Source of the DNA: Amoebidium appalachense
Lineage: Eukaryota; Ichthyosporea
Direction: 5' to 3'
DNA length: 64,000 bases
Assembly (NCBI GenBank): GCA_963693365.1
Contig: CAVNZM010000009.1
Span: 9,176,001-9,240,000 of the forward strand
The notes under the pieces were generated by a model, which worked only from the letters and a program-made list of their open reading frames with translations, had not been told where the DNA came from and did no database searches. Shown piece after piece: positions 12,631 through 27,058 of this stretch; the stretch's first letter is position 1; each line of letters opens with the position of its first letter. The position numbers were made by a program, and so were the translations under genes.

Positions 12631-15600
12631 ATGGAGGCAATGTCGACTACGCCAGACACGCCTAATTCGGGGGGTGGGAGTGACAAAGGAAGTAGCACGG
12701 CTAGGAAGTGTGGAAACTGCAGCACGGAAAAGTAAGTTTGCTGTTGGCGTGTGTGTGTGTCTGGGTGTTGTCTTCCATCACACATGTTGTAATGCGATTG
12801 TCCTCTCAAAGAACCTTAACATAAATCACTGCAGTTGAAGCAACTAAAGGATGGTCAGCACTATTCAACCACCTACTTCACTGTACTGTCATACATGTAT
12901 CAATACAACCAGTTGCTCGGTCTATTACACCCTCACGCTGCACCGCCACCCTTCATCTACAACAATGCGATATGATTATCCATTCTACCCATTTTCATAC
13001 ACACATAACAAAAAAATAAAGTAGATGAGCAAACAGGCTATATAGCGACATTTGCACGAAAGAGAGAACAGCACACCGTGTAGCGCTCTCTTGTGCATGC
13101 TGCAGCACGGGTGTGTGTGCTTGTGCCTTTGTGCGTGCACTATGCGTGCACATGCACATTGATGTATATGTGCTTGTGTGCATGTGTGTGTGTGTGCTTG
13201 TGTGCTTGTGTGTGTGTCTGTGTGTGACTTGTCTGTATGGGTTCAACAAGCATGTGTACACATGTGTGAGCACAGCGCAAGAAAACAGGGACGTGTGTGC
13301 TTGCACACCAGTGTGTCTGTGCATAGCTGTGGGTTTACCAATAATATGCGGGTGTTCACGAAGGCTTATGCTGGTGCCTGCTTCCGTTTGGGGGTCCAAG
13401 GCATACATTTCGGAGGTTTCATTATAAGTGCTTACCTTTTCGAATATCAAGCCGCCAGGTATCGATGACTCTAGTCATGCTCGGCACATGTCCCAGTTTT
13501 TTTATTCAAAGCGTATTTATGGACCCGGGACTATCATATTCATATATGAATATCAAATTCATTCAATTTGGAGTCAAGAATACGGCAGTCTCAAATTCAC
13601 ACGTCCGAGAACGATCGTGTTTAATCTGAGATGTGTTTGTGCGTAATTCAAGATCATCAATAACCGGTTCATTCGCGCATTTTTTTTTTTTTTGGCTCAA
13701 GACTATCAATAGTGTCAAATTTGCTCGATTCGAATATCAGGCAATGTGTGGCGATTGCACAACGAGCGTTTGAATTAAGTCCAAAAGACACCCGCAAAAG
13801 TTTATTGAGACCAAAGTTAAAAGTGAACATATGGTGATGCCTCGATGTCGAGAATACAGCATATAACACAAAGCCCCTGTTTCGTAGAGCTATATTAACT
13901 TTGCAAAACCTGCCTTACCCAACTCCATCGTATAGATTTACACTATCTGAGGATAGATGCTCCTAAAGTTTCAAAATCGTTACCTGTTTATCGGGGGCAA
14001 GTGAGTAACCATAAAATCATGAGCAGTCTAATTACTATTACCATATGAACAGCATGAAATGCCTTGAAAAAAATGGACATTTATGAACCTGGATATCGAT
14101 GGCTATATCTACAACTTTAATAATGAACAAGATTTCGTGGAGGGTTGTTGGCGTCAACATTGGTATACTGGCACTTTCGCATAGCTGATTTTAGAAACCC
14201 GTCAAATGTTTTTGACTCCTACTTTCGTTTCCCGCAATCTGAGCATATCCTTGGGATATACGTGGCTTGTTATTTTTCACGGCCGCAAATCGGAGGGAAT
14301 TTAGGTTTATGCCCCAGCTGGTTAATTCCACACCATGTGAGGCTACTCTTGTAGTAGCAAGAAGCTTACTGTTGTATGTCTCCTGTTTAGAAAAATGTAC
14401 CCCATTCTACCCCCACCCTCCATCCCCCAGCCCCCACCCCTCCTCCAAACACACACAATATACACACACATACACGCCCGGGCCCCCCAACCCCTTCCCC
14501 TCCCATTTCTAGCACTTCCAGAAAAGTGACCCCCCCCCCCCCATCCCCCGGTCATGAATGTGTTCCTTTTGCCCTGCTCCTCATTCTAACCTCCCCTCCC
14601 CCCTCCCCACCTCCCTCCCCACCTCCCCCCTCCCCCCCCCGTCCCTCCTCCCCTCCCCTCCGCCCTCCAGGTCCAGCTGCTGGGCATACAGCAAGTTGGA
14701 CCCCCCCGGTTGGCGCTGTCACACGTGCCGTGTTTATGAATACAACCACGGCCGTCTACGCCCTGCACATCTCTACAATAGGGTATTGAACCCCCCCCAC
14801 CCCCCCCAAAGCCCCCCCTTGGCCCTCCCTGGAAACAACATCACCTACTTTCACCATGTGAACTTCTCCTAATTCCTCGTGCCCCCCTTCTACCCCCTCT
14901 CCTCCCTCTCTCTCTCTTCCCCTCCCTGTCCCGCCCCTCCCACCCCCTCCCACCGCCTCTACATCTACGTTTCCATCAAGTTCACCACCTAGCTTCCCAT
15001 CGGCCGGGTCTCCCAAACCCCCTTCCCCTCCTCCTCCCCCATCCCCCCTCTCCCTTCTCTCGGAGCCTCTCCCTTGTCCGTCATCCTACCTTTTACTACT
15101 CCTCATGATCTGCATTTCGTACTCCTTACTGTTGAAGTCTTCTAACCCCCCCCCCCCCCCCTCTTTTTTTTTTTTTTCCCCTTGCCCCCACACCAAAAAA
15201 AAAAACAAAACACAGACCAAGCGGAGTGAACGTGTGTGCGGCAACTGTGGGGTGACTGGGCCGTACAACCGGCACCGCAGCAAGCTGACGCAGGACATGA
15301 ACTTCTGGATCTGCCATGCCTGCTACGTCTTTGAAAACACCCATGGGTACCCATCCCCCCCTCCCCCCCCAACCCCACCCACCCCCGGGGGAGATAGGCC
15401 CTGCTTGTTATGCATGCTCAAGAGGTGGGGAGGGGGAAGGGGAGGGGGAAGGGGGGGGAGGGGGGGGGGGGGGGGGGGGGACGGGGATATGTGGAGCTAT
15501 TAGCATTTGATGGGCCGTGTTTACGTGTTCGTGTGGATGTGTGGGTTTGGGTGTGAGTGTGGATGGGTATGTCTGTGTGTTTGGGGGGGGGAGGAGAGGT

Positions 15601-18445
15601 GAGGGGGCAGGAGGTAGGAGGAAGGGGTAGGGGAATGTAGTCCAATACCGAGGCTAACAAAATCGTCATCATCGACAGGAAATCAAGACCGGCATATCTT
15701 TTTTCGTGGAACAGAGGAGCGCAAAACACAAGCCAAGCGGCGGGACTACATACTACAAAGGCCAAGGTATGCCTAGCAACAGCGCACATGTTCTTTGAAA
15801 AAAAAAGGAATTGGGTGGAGGGAGGGGTAAAGGGGGAGGGGAAGGGAAGGGTGGGTGAGGTTGGGGAGGCCGGGTAAAGACGAGGAAAGATGAAATAGCA
15901 GGAGGGGGCTCGAGGGGCGTTTGGGGGGGGGGGGGAGGGGGGGGGGGGGGACGAGGGGGTAGCGGATGGTGGGGGCTGGGGAGGGAAGGGGATCGAGGGG
16001 AGTTTAGTATTGGGAGTGGGCAGCGGGCACCATGCGAAGCCAAAAAAGAAGTAATGTGGCCTCAGGCTGCTAATGTATTTTATACATCATTAGAGTTTAA
16101 CTATCTAAAAATACATCACCTCTCCCCCTCCCTCGCCGCCCCCCCCCCCCCCCCCTCCCCCCTCCCCCCCCCCCCCCCCCCGTTTTTGGTTGATGGCTTC
16201 CCCTAGCGGTCTGTCTATACTCCCCATTCCCTCTTCCACTCCCCCCCCCAACCCCCCAACAGCACGTCCCCCCCAAATCCCCCCCTCCCCCCTCCCCTCC
16301 CTCGCATCCTTCCCTCCCCCCGCCCCTCCCCTCCCCCCCACCCCCCTTCGTGCCCTGCACCTATCTCACGCCCTCTCCCTTCACCCACATACACAGGGTA
16401 CAGGCGCGTCACCCATCCCCGCCACGAATGACCCTCAATCGATGTGGGTTGAGGCAGTCGGTGCAGCCGAGCCTAGGCGCAGTAGTGATTCTGTGCTGTT
16501 GCGAAGGAGCAGTCTGGCATCTGCCAACAACTTTCTGGCTGCATCTACTGATGAGCTGACTACACAGCCGACCTTTAGTGTATGTATCCCCTCGCATCGT
16601 ACCTCCCCCCTCAAGACGGGTGACCTACTCATGTTCAAGTGAAACAGTATCTGAGTTGGGTTTCGTTAACGAGGGGAATAGGTCGAAACTCGGGTACTGT
16701 GGATGACGTGGGCCCCCCCTGAGGATGGGCTCTGCTTATTATGCATACTCTTTATGTATGGCTTGCATTCTGCATCGTGTTATCCGTTTGTTCTTGTGTA
16801 CTTCGTACTTTTTGACGCATTCAAAACCCCCCCCCCCCCCCCCCCTCCCCCCCCGCCGCAGCCTTTTCGGATACATACTCTATAGTGTTTGCTTTGCACA
16901 ATCTATATGTTGTCCGTCGTAAATATATCCCCCCCCCCCCCCCCCCCCATCTCTCTTCCCCACGATTTTGGATTTCCCGCCTTTGTGACGCTTTGTTGTT
17001 GCTCTTTGTTGTCTCCTCCATATTTCCAACCCTCTAACGCATACATCACCCCCCCCCCCCCCCCCCCTTCCTCCCCCCCTCCCCCCGCCCCCCCCCTTCC
17101 CTCGCTCAAACTCCAACCCCTAATTCATTCCCCAGCTGCACTCACACTCGCACACACAAGCAAGGTTGTGAACCCACTTGAGAGAGGTTAACGAGCCGCA
17201 TAGGAACCCCCCATATGAGCCTTCTGTTCATCATTTAGGTGGTATACGGCTTGCCTTTTCACTGTGTGTGTGTGTATGGGGGAGGGGCTAGGGCGGGAGG
17301 GAGAGGAAGAGGAGGGGGGATGCAACGGGGGAGGATAGTCTCCAAATCCTATGCCCCTATAATGTTCTAACGATCAACAACCATTTCCCAGCATCATATA
17401 TCACCCGTCAAAATTTAGGTTCTGCACCACATTTAATCTGAAATTTGCTCAACTCACACACTGCACCCACCCACAGGCACCCCTTCTCCTACGTTCCAAC
17501 TCCTACACGGACAGTGACGGCAACTACCATCCGCCCACATACACGGGTGCCCACCATCCCTCGTGCCACTGCATGAAATGTCTCTTGGGCCGGCAGGAAG
17601 CACAGGCAAAGGCACAGGCACAGGCACAGGCCAAAGCACAACAGAAGCAGCAGCAAAACGAAAACGCACGTTTGCTTTCCTTTGACAGTCTTCAATCGAT
17701 GGGTTTGACACCCGCGTCGCTCGCACGCACCGCAAACACCCCCGGGCAGATGCTCCAAACGGCGCAGTCTACAAATGCGTACAGTGTTGGGTTCCCGAAC
17801 GTGAGCGATATTCAACAGGACGGGTGGGCCACACAGCAACCTATTACGGTGGCTTTGCGCGGCAGTGCCACCGGAGATGCGTATCTGACGGGTATGGGTG
17901 GGAACGCAAGTAGCGCGATGAGCCTAGCACAGACGATTGATGTGTTTGGACAGCAGACCCGCCAACGCTCTTCAACTACGAACGTTGAACTTGAGCAAAT
18001 GTTAACCACGCAACAACAGCAACAACTGCGCACACAGCGTGCCATACAACAACAACAACAACTCCAACAACAACAACAACAACTTCAGCAACAGCAACTT
18101 TTACAGAGACACCAAAGACAAATGCGCCTGCAACAACAACAACAAACACTCGCGCAGCCTCAGAGCACGCAGAGCACAGGCCCCGAAATGGCGGTTCAAA
18201 CACTCCACCCCCAGATTACACAACAGCAACTCACGGACGCACAGTACCAATATGAACTGCTCTATGGGAGGGCTTTGGATGCCCACCCGTCGTGGGAGCG
18301 CGATCGTACTTTTGCAAGCGCAACCAATCAGGACACGTCGGGGGCGTCTTTTTTTGCTAAGCGCGTGCAGCAGCGCGATCTAGGGGGACTCGATGGACTG
18401 GCGGCGCTTGATGAGGTGAAGTTGTGGCAGGCGCGGCAGATGTAA
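12631..18445 (+). CDS. two-finger GATA-type zinc-finger protein with Gln-rich C-terminus
   Basis: Exons 12631-12731, 14671-14782, 15216-15346, 15679-15766, 16397-16579 and 17477-18445 join in phase to 527 codons ending in TAA. Finger 1 spans exons 1-2: CGNC, 19 residues, CHTC (Cys 27, 30, 50, 53), then RVYEYNHGRLRP, matching the GATA layout CxNC...C-x2-C...HG..RP. Finger 2 spans exons 3-4: CGNC, 21 residues, CHAC (Cys 79, 82, 104, 107), then YVFENTHG and RPAYLF. The usual CNACG is replaced by CHTCR or CHACY, so DNA specificity may differ. A Ser-rich segment (about 145-205) leads to a long Ala/Gln and Gln/Leu region, with mixed CAA/CAG codons, and an ordinary C-terminus. I infer a nuclear DNA-binding regulator. 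All introns are GT-AG. The start is the first ATG before finger 1. Confidence 0.85.
15090..15168 (+). repeat. poly-C-tailed repeat, diverged A-type copy in zinc-finger gene intron 2
   Basis: CTCATGATCTGCATTTCGTA followed by a T-rich stretch and then poly-C resembles the 3' end of the intronic A repeats (TTCGTACTTTTTGACGCA, then poly-C). It is sense with respect to its host gene. Confidence 0.45.
16611..16846 (+). repeat. poly-C-tailed dispersed repeat, A1 copy in zinc-finger gene intron 5
   Basis: Nearly identical to 42044-42270 and, with a few changes, to 40245-40470. It runs from TCAAGACGGGTGACCTACTC to TTTTTGACGCATTCAAAA and ends in poly-C. It starts only about 31 bp inside the intron. 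Sense with respect to the gene. Confidence 0.9.
16962..17068 (+). repeat. poly-C-tailed repeat, B1 copy
   Basis: GTTGTTGCTCTTTGTTGTCT through ATACATCA and poly-C matches the 3' part of 35634-35820 and 42706-42905. Only the 3' half is present here. A short 5'-like fragment (GAGAGAGGTTAACGAGCCGC) lies at 17180-17206. Confidence 0.75.
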
Positions 18446-19315
18446 ATATCGCGAAATTTCAAGATGTATCCCGCTGCCTCGTATCCCCCCCTCCTCCTCC
18501 CCAAGGCCCCGTGCCGGTTCCTTTAGAGGTTTTCTTCCCCGATAATAGGGGTTTTTCGCTTGAATTTGTGTTGGTTTTACCCGTGTTTGTAATATCAAGA
18601 CATTGAGGATGCTGTACTTTTTTTTTGGTTTTTATGCCGCAGGTTTCCCGGGTGTTTCAGAGTTCCGAAATTCAATACCATTGACTTCATACTGTTTAGA
18701 GCCAAGAAGGTTTGATCAGGCACACGTGTGTAACTGAATAGTCTCTGCTCATTGTTGATATTGATTGAATATAGCATGAACTGATTAATAGATAGGGAAG
18801 GCGCACTCTTAAGCATCCCATGAGTAATCCACCCTAACAGGTTTTGTTAAAGATTTCACTAAGTACCACTGATTAATTGATTGCTCTATCAATATGCACG
18901 AAGTACATGTGAACATCACCACTTTGAATTTGATTATCATTGGCTTGTTCTTGTCGACGGGAAATCGAATTCCCGTATTTTTTCATCGTTTTATGATTAT
19001 GGTTCAAGTTGTGTTTTCGATGATCCCCTTTTTAGTTTTTGTAAAGTGCATTATTCGATTAAGCTTAAAGTTGTGATGTTCTACTAGATCGGAAGTAAAT
19101 GTTGCCTTGTCACGTTGAATACATGTTATATCTGATGAAGTGTTGAAAACCGTATACTTTCAATATTAGGCTGAAATGTGTGAATCGTATCTCAAGTCTT
19201 TTTTTTTTTATAGGAATTAATTTGTCCTAATTGTCCCACAGTGGCAGGTGCCATGTGCGCGTGCAGTAAATTTCTCATTTGAGCCGGAGTCCTTTATGGT
19301 AACGTTGAGTAAATA

Positions 19316-19367
<52 letters not shown>

Positions 19368-20667
19368 ACACCCACCCTTTCGAATTCCAGTCTCGAAGCC
19401 GGCTTTCAGGTAGGCCACCTGTGCCCCCCCCCCGTGCTTCCCTCACACACACGCGTACACGCGCGCGCGCGCACACACACACACACACACTGGCGTGTAC
19501 GTGCGCGAGGGTGAGCATCCCCCCTCCCCCCCCCCCAACCTTCTCGCCCGCCCTCGCCGCTTCACCACATGTACACACACACACACAGACATGTACATGC
19601 ATGCACACACACAGTCATGATCGCATGTGTATGGTGTACACACGCTTCCACGGATAGTTATAGATGCTGGTGATCAATTCTATGCCTTGGATAGAGCTTT
19701 ATTGGCAATACCGCTATGTACCTGCACTTCGAAGCTGTACGAATGCAGCTCCATTTGAGCTTCACAAACCGATCACGATTAACCAAAAAATGACAAATAA
19801 ACATCCACCATTTTTTTTTAAAAAAAAACAAAAAACAAAAAAAAAACACCCACATTTTCTCATGAAACGTGCGACCAACCACCTCGAGCCACCAATGGAA
19901 AAAAAACATCCACAGCATGATAGTGAATCGATAGCATCTCACACATCTCTTACTGCGCAGTCAGCTAATTTACATGCAGATTATCTTCCTTTTATCTCAC
20001 ATCTAGAACCATCTCCTTGTATCTATGCCTACATGTCCTGTATATCTAAAATGTCGCCCCCCCCCCCCCCCCAAAAAAAAAAAAAAAAAACAAAAACAAA
20101 AAAAACAAAAAAAACAAAACAAAAAGAAACAACCCTTAAGGAACACAACGTTCGTGGTTTTCTCATCACTCATTGCACGTCATACATTCCATACCTAGCC
20201 AAAAAACATTCTCTCGCGCACCATATTCTGTTTAATAGAAACTTATCGAAATTGATAGATTCACACACACACGCACAGAATCTAGCAGTGACCAACCAAT
20301 ACCTCATGTACATCCCAACTCACCGAAATGTACAGGTCATCACAACTCCTCCCCCCCCCCCCCCCCCCCCCCCCCCCCCTTCCCGCGCCCCCTTACACAC
20401 ACACGTACACACACGCCAAAAAAAAAAAAAAAAAAAAAGAGGGGGGGGGGGGGGGGGGAAAAGAAACACCGAGTCAAACCCTCGTGTGCTTCCACACCCA
20501 CACCCAAACTCACCCACCACCCACCCACACACCCAACCGCACAGACGCACGCAAAAAAAAACAAAAAAACAAAAAAAAACATGAAGCATCAACACACAAA
20601 CTTGCAACGGACCAATACCCTTATATCCTCCCCTGTTCAAACGCAAGCACGCCCACCACTACCACCA
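18446..20667. other. intergenic DNA between convergent genes
   Basis: Separates the zinc-finger stop from the F-box stop. The first 800 bp is AT-richer and unique. It is followed by a 53-bp poly-C run (19315-19367), CA tracts and A-rich (AAAAC)n stretches (20070-20135). Both 3' ends and polyadenylation sites must lie here, but I could not pick a clear AATAAA for either gene. No other exon is supported. Confidence 0.5.
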
Positions 20668-21386
20668 CTACAGGGGTGTCTTGATGCTGAAATCCCAGAT
20701 CTTGATGGTGCTATCGTCTGACCCGGTGACAATGTTCGTGTCGTTGAACTGCAAAGCATTGACTGACGCCTTGTGGCATTGGATGGTGTGGATGCAGCGC
20801 CCTGAGATATAATTGGGGTGAGATATTTGGAAAATTCAGGTATTTGATTGAGGTGAGATAGCCGGAAACATCAGATATTTGATTGGCGTGAGATAGACGA
20901 ATATCCAGGTTTTATTGGGTGAGATAATCGTGAACATCCAGCTATTTATAGCATCCAAATTAATCCTTTCGTAAACTGAAGACGTATCTACCACTATACT
21001 AGTTGAACTTAAAAGACTGATAGAAGAAAAAATGCATTACACAAGATCAGACTATGCTAAACATCGATCTAAAAAGAAGAATCAAACCTTTCGAATCACA
21101 AGAGCAAGCAGAGAGAGGGAGAGAGACGGGCAATTCTCTCACTACTTGCCATAGAAACAGCCCGAGACATCATGCTGCAGCGCCGGGGGGGGGAAGGGGG
21201 GGATACGGAGCGTGGTGCAAAGAGCGACTACACGATGAGAAACACAGTGCAAGACACATAAAGGCAAACGTAATTCAGTATTCCAGGATTCAAAATCAGC
21301 AACATACGCAGTTTACAACATTAGCAGAACCCATCATCAAGGGGCGGTGTTGGGAGGTGGCGTGTGTGGGTTGTGTGTTTTGTGTG

Positions 21387-21480
<94 letters not shown>

Positions 21481-21744
21481 AGCACGGGTTTGAGGGGTTT
21501 GAAGGGGGGGGGGGGGGGGGGGGGGTGGCCATACCAGACTGCAGGTCCCAGACCTTTACGACTCCGTCCTGACTGCCACTGACTATGCGCAGGCTGTCAA
21601 ATTGCACAAAACTCACCCCTAAATCAAAGAAGGAAAAAGGAAAACAGAAGGAAAAAGGAAAAAGGAAAGCATGGAGAAAGAGTAGTGAGTGCGCTGTTTG
21701 TGTGTGTGTGGTGTGTGTCATGTGTGTGTGTGTGTGTGGGGGGT

Positions 21745-21790
<46 letters not shown>

Positions 21791-21819
21791 GTTTGTGTGT
21801 GTGTGTGGGGGGGGGGGGG

Positions 21820-21905
<86 letters not shown>

Positions 21906-22084
21906 TGGTCAGTATAAATATCGGGCCGGGAAGAGCAGCAATGAACAAAAGAGAGCAAAAGCAATGTGACGTTCTAAGCCGTTGCCAACAGGATATCTGC
22001 CAGGCAGGTGCCCTTAAATGCTTTGAAATGGGGTGGGTAGACGGGTTTGTGGTAGTATTGGTGATCTTGGTGATGTGTGTGTGT

Positions 22085-22156
<72 letters not shown>

Positions 22157-22768
22157 CGGATGTTGCATCTGTCAACAGATCGTTGAAAGGGAGGAGGAAT
22201 GAAGAAAGGGAGGGACAGAGGGAGAGTGGGAGGACGAAAGTGAGAGAGAAAGAGAGAGAGGGACGGACGGAGGGGAGGGAAGAGTCATTAGGCAGAAAAA
22301 AGAAGTGCAATGAAAAGAATAGGGAGTGGGTAGTGTGCTACATCTATATTGGGTTCAATTAAGGAAAAGTATGCCTTTCGGGAAATGGCATGAACAGGGG
22401 GCAGACAGGAGGAGGGGAGCCTGTTTGTTAGCAAGCCCCCCCCCCCCCATGCGCACAACAAAATAACACTCAAATAAAAGAACAAAGGCAAGAGAAAGGG
22501 TCAGTGAGTGGGTGAGTGGGCGAGTCAGTGAGTGGTTGAGTGTATGACTCGACTGTGTGTGCGTGTGCGTGCACGCATATGTGGATGTGTGTGTGCAAGT
22601 GTGTGCGTGCGTGAATTCGTGTTAATTTTTTTCGCGTGTGCACTTTGCTCACCTGCCGTGTGACCAAAGTGAGTGTGAGTGCACTGGCCTGTGGATGCAT
22701 CCCAGACCTTGATGGTGTTGTCCATGCTGGCACTCACAATCAGGTTGTGCGACATCTGCGCACAGTTG

Positions 22769-22825
<57 letters not shown>

Positions 22826-23083
22826 CGCGTGTGTGTATGTGTGTTGGGTGGGTGGGTGGGTGGGGGGAGAGAGGCGGGTGGGGGGGGGGGGGGGGTGGGG
22901 AGGCTGGGTAAGGTGGGGAGGGGGGAGGTAGCATAGGCAATCAATGAGGGCGCCCTGGGTGGATATCGAAACAATGGGATGAAGATGCCGGGAGTGCCTC
23001 TACCCCCCTCCCTCCCCCCATCCCCCCCCCCCCCCCCCCCCCCCCCCCCCACACACACACCACCACCACCACCACCACCACCA

Positions 23084-23137
<54 letters not shown>

Positions 23138-23494
23138 CAAAAAAAACTCTTCCCAGATATCTTCACACCCACCCACCCACCTGCACGCGCGTACACACAC
23201 ACACACGGACACAGATCCACACAGATACGCACACATGCATCCCCCCTGATCCCCTCACCCCAAACCCGAACGACCCAAACTCGATCACACACCCACCTCC
23301 CCCCTCCTCCCCCAACCAGCCACACTCGCACATGCACTCCCCCCCCCCCCCCCCCCTCTCTCTCCACCCCCACTCACCCACACCACCATGTTCACCCACA
23401 CACGCACTACCCCCCCCCCCCCCCCCCCCCCCTGCGGCCCAAAAAAACACCCACCCACCACCCATATACCCATCCCCCCCCCCCCCCCCCCCCA

Positions 23495-23528
<34 letters not shown>

Positions 23529-24228
23529 CTGCATTATGCCCCTCGTAGACCTGCAGGCACATCTGTGTCTCTATGTCCCACAGCCTCAGCGTGTAGTCGT
23601 CACTTGCTGACAGCAGCTTGCCGTTGTGCAGACGCACACTGTTGATCTAAAAAAACACTGTAAGTAACTCCGGTTGTTGTACTCCGCCCCCATCCCCCCC
23701 CCCCCCCCCCCCTCCCTCCTCCTCCCCCCGCCCGGCCACGAGCCCGCCCGCCCACCCGCCCCCTCCTCGGGCGACTCCCCTCTTGTCACCACCCATCAGC
23801 CCATATCCACACACAACACAACTCCTTGGATTGCCCTCTCCCCCAACCCCTCCTCCCCACCCTCCAACACACACACAAGGCATAAAATGAATTATGCCCC
23901 CCCCCCCCCCTCCCCCCTCAACCTCCGCGCACCACTTCCACCCCCTTTCCCTGGGGGCTACCACCCAATCCACCCACCCCAACACAGCCAGCCAGCCAGC
24001 CAGTGATCCACCCGCCCACCCACACCACCAGCAGCACTACCCGACGAAAACCACCAAACACACTTGCCCCCTTCCCCCCTCCCTCCTCCCCCCCCCCCAA
24101 ACCACACCCGTCGCTTAATCATCATGCAATAATTCAAACGCTGTATCCCTCCACTCCCCCCCACCCACACACATCCTCATCTCCCGTCCCCTTACCCCCC
24201 CCCCCCCCTCCCCCCCCCCCCCCCCCCC

Positions 24229-24263
<35 letters not shown>

Positions 24264-24886
24264 AAGGAACAGGGTACTCACAATATCCGTGTGGCCCCTC
24301 AGCACGCTACACCTCCCCCCGTTGAAGTTCCACACACGGATGCAGGCATCAGCACCGGCAGTGGCTAAATGCTCATCGTCAAACTGGGCATTGGTAGGTG
24401 GGTCAGGGTGGGAAACAGGAACAGTGGAAACGGAATGGGTAAATGGATTGGGGGAAAAGCGAACGAAAAGAAAAGAAATGAAAAAAAATTCAAATCACAC
24501 GAAGAGAGACTATGTGAATTAGGCACGAGCAAGCCAACAAAATCAAGCAAAACAAAACAAACAAATCAAAACAAAAGCTTCTCTAAATTAATTGATGCTT
24601 AGGAACGGGTAAATCAGAAGTTTATTGGTGTTTGAATGAGTGAGCGGGCATGTATATTGTATGTACTGTACGAGAGAGAGAGAAAGTGTGTGTGTGTGTG
24701 TTGTGAAGGGGAAGGGGAGAAGGGGAGAGGGCGCAGTGAAGGGATGGACGGACATTGGACGGCCAGAGGGAATACAGGTGCTTGGGGGGTGGGGAGGGGG
24801 GCGGGAGCAAACTGTTCAAGTTAAAAATGGGGAGAGATTGGATGAAAAAAGGACGTGGATAAGAAGGACTCAACTGGGGGAGGGAG

Positions 24887-24921
<35 letters not shown>

Positions 24922-24997
24922 GGAGGGAATGGTAGGCGGATGGTGAGTTGGGATAAGGGGCCAGGGGGGAAGGAGATCCGAAGTAGGTTATGTTCAT

Positions 24998-25049
<52 letters not shown>

Positions 25050-25780
25050 CTAGTGTTTGTGAAAATGTGGGCTCATGCCCAAGTGCACGTACGTGTGTTT
25101 ATGTGTATGCATCTGTGCCTGTGCGCATGCATGTGTACACGTGCAGGTACTGCACCCCCACCTGCAGAGACATGACCCCCCCCTTGTGTGCCTCCATCTC
25201 CCGCACACATATGCCCGTCTCGATGGCCCAGATGCGCACAGTACCGTCAAGAGACCCCGTGATGATCCGTGCCTATAAACAGAACACGTGTCAGAAGATA
25301 CAAAGGAAACAACGGATGTGATAATGTGGACGCGCTTATACCCTTAGCGAACCGAGAGCTCTGTAGTATAAACATATGATATGGTGACTTCCCGATCAAC
25401 CAAAATGTGAATACCTGTAGATCTATCCAATGTATATCCCAATTGTTGAGTACAGAGGGCTGGTCCAAGAATGGTCTTTTCAAAAACACCGGTGTGCCTG
25501 GAAAAACCTACCCAAACAGAATGGTTTGCCAAGTTCATTATAGCCCGCAGCACCTAAGTATTTTGTTGTGGCATGGTTTGTTAAGTGTTCGTCTGCAGTA
25601 GGGTAGCATATGCATTTTTGGGGAGGAGAAAGTGGGAACTACGTAGGCATGCTACACACGCACCCTCCATCCCAACCATCCATCCCCCCTCCCCCTCCTC
25701 CCTCCCCCCCCCCCCCCCCCCCCAGCCGCACCCATCCCCCATCCCCCACCCCCCCACCCCCCCCCCTCCTCTCCCCCTGC

Positions 25781-25818
<38 letters not shown>

Positions 25819-25825
25819 CCAGCAG

Positions 25826-25863
<38 letters not shown>

Positions 25864-26125
25864 CACACACACACACAAACCCCACCCACGCACCTTGTCA
25901 AACTGCAGGCACTTGACAGACCCCGTATGTCCCGTGAGTGTGCGCTCACACCTGCCCGTGCACATGTTCCACACCTTGATGAGCTTATCATAGCCCCCAC
26001 TCACAATCAGGTGCCCGTCAAAGGCTACACACAGAACACCCTCCGCATGCCCCGTCAGCTTTCGCATCTCGTAGTGCCCCTTGCGCCACTGTGGTGGGAA
26101 GGAAAAAAAAAAAAAAAAAAAAGAA

Positions 26126-26166
<41 letters not shown>

Positions 26167-27003
26167 GAATGGGTCAGAGAAAAATCGGTCAGAAAAATTG
26201 GTCAGAGCATATATATATTCCTACCTTTTTTGTTTGTTTAATAAAACCTTTTTTTTTGGCGCGCAAAAACTTCCCGCCCAAATTTCTATATTTGGCTAAT
26301 CGTGCGATCGCGTGAAAATAATTGGGTCCATACATTATTTTTTGTATGATATATATATATATAAATACACACATTAAAAAAAGGACAAAGAAAAATGGGT
26401 CAGAGCTGAGCTAAGCAGAGAAGTGCATATGAATGCATTCAGTGGTTTGTGAGGGGTTGAAGTGGAGATGGATCACGGGAAGGGTTTTTGAACAAACAAC
26501 AAGTCAGTAGTAGAAAATGAGAAAAACATTGCTGAATAAAAACGGGGGGGTTTTTTTCTATGTATGCCTGCATGTGTTTCTTTGTCTGTGTGTGCACGTG
26601 TATGTGCATGTGTACTTGGAAGGAGGGTGGGGTGAGGGCGAACAGAGACACGCGCATCTGTGTGTGTGTACGTGTGTGTGTGTGTGTGTGTACGTGTGTA
26701 CGCGTGTGTGTGTGTGAGTGTGTGAGTGTGTGTATGTGTGTGTGTGTGTGTGCATGTGTGTTTACGCACATTCAGCTCGACCATCTGCCTCTCCGCATAG
26801 ACCTCCTTCCACACCACCTTTGCCCTCTTCTTGATGCCCTCCGTAAACAGCGGCAGCCCCCACCCACCTGCAAATGCAGCCCAGTGGTTGGCCAGAAATC
26901 ACTCGTGCATGGCTTTCTAACGAACGTCCCCCCCCCCCCCCCTCCCCGCCTCCCGTCCCACCCCGCACCCCGCCTCCCGTTTCCCCTCCCTCCCCGCCCC
27001 AGC

Positions 27004-27058
<55 letters not shown>

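Noticed and set aside
16703-16827. Hydrophobic 41-codon frame (MTWAPPEDGLCLL...) present in several places
   Set aside because: It is part of the poly-C-tailed repeat. It recurs because the DNA is repeated, and it breaks in the diverged copies.
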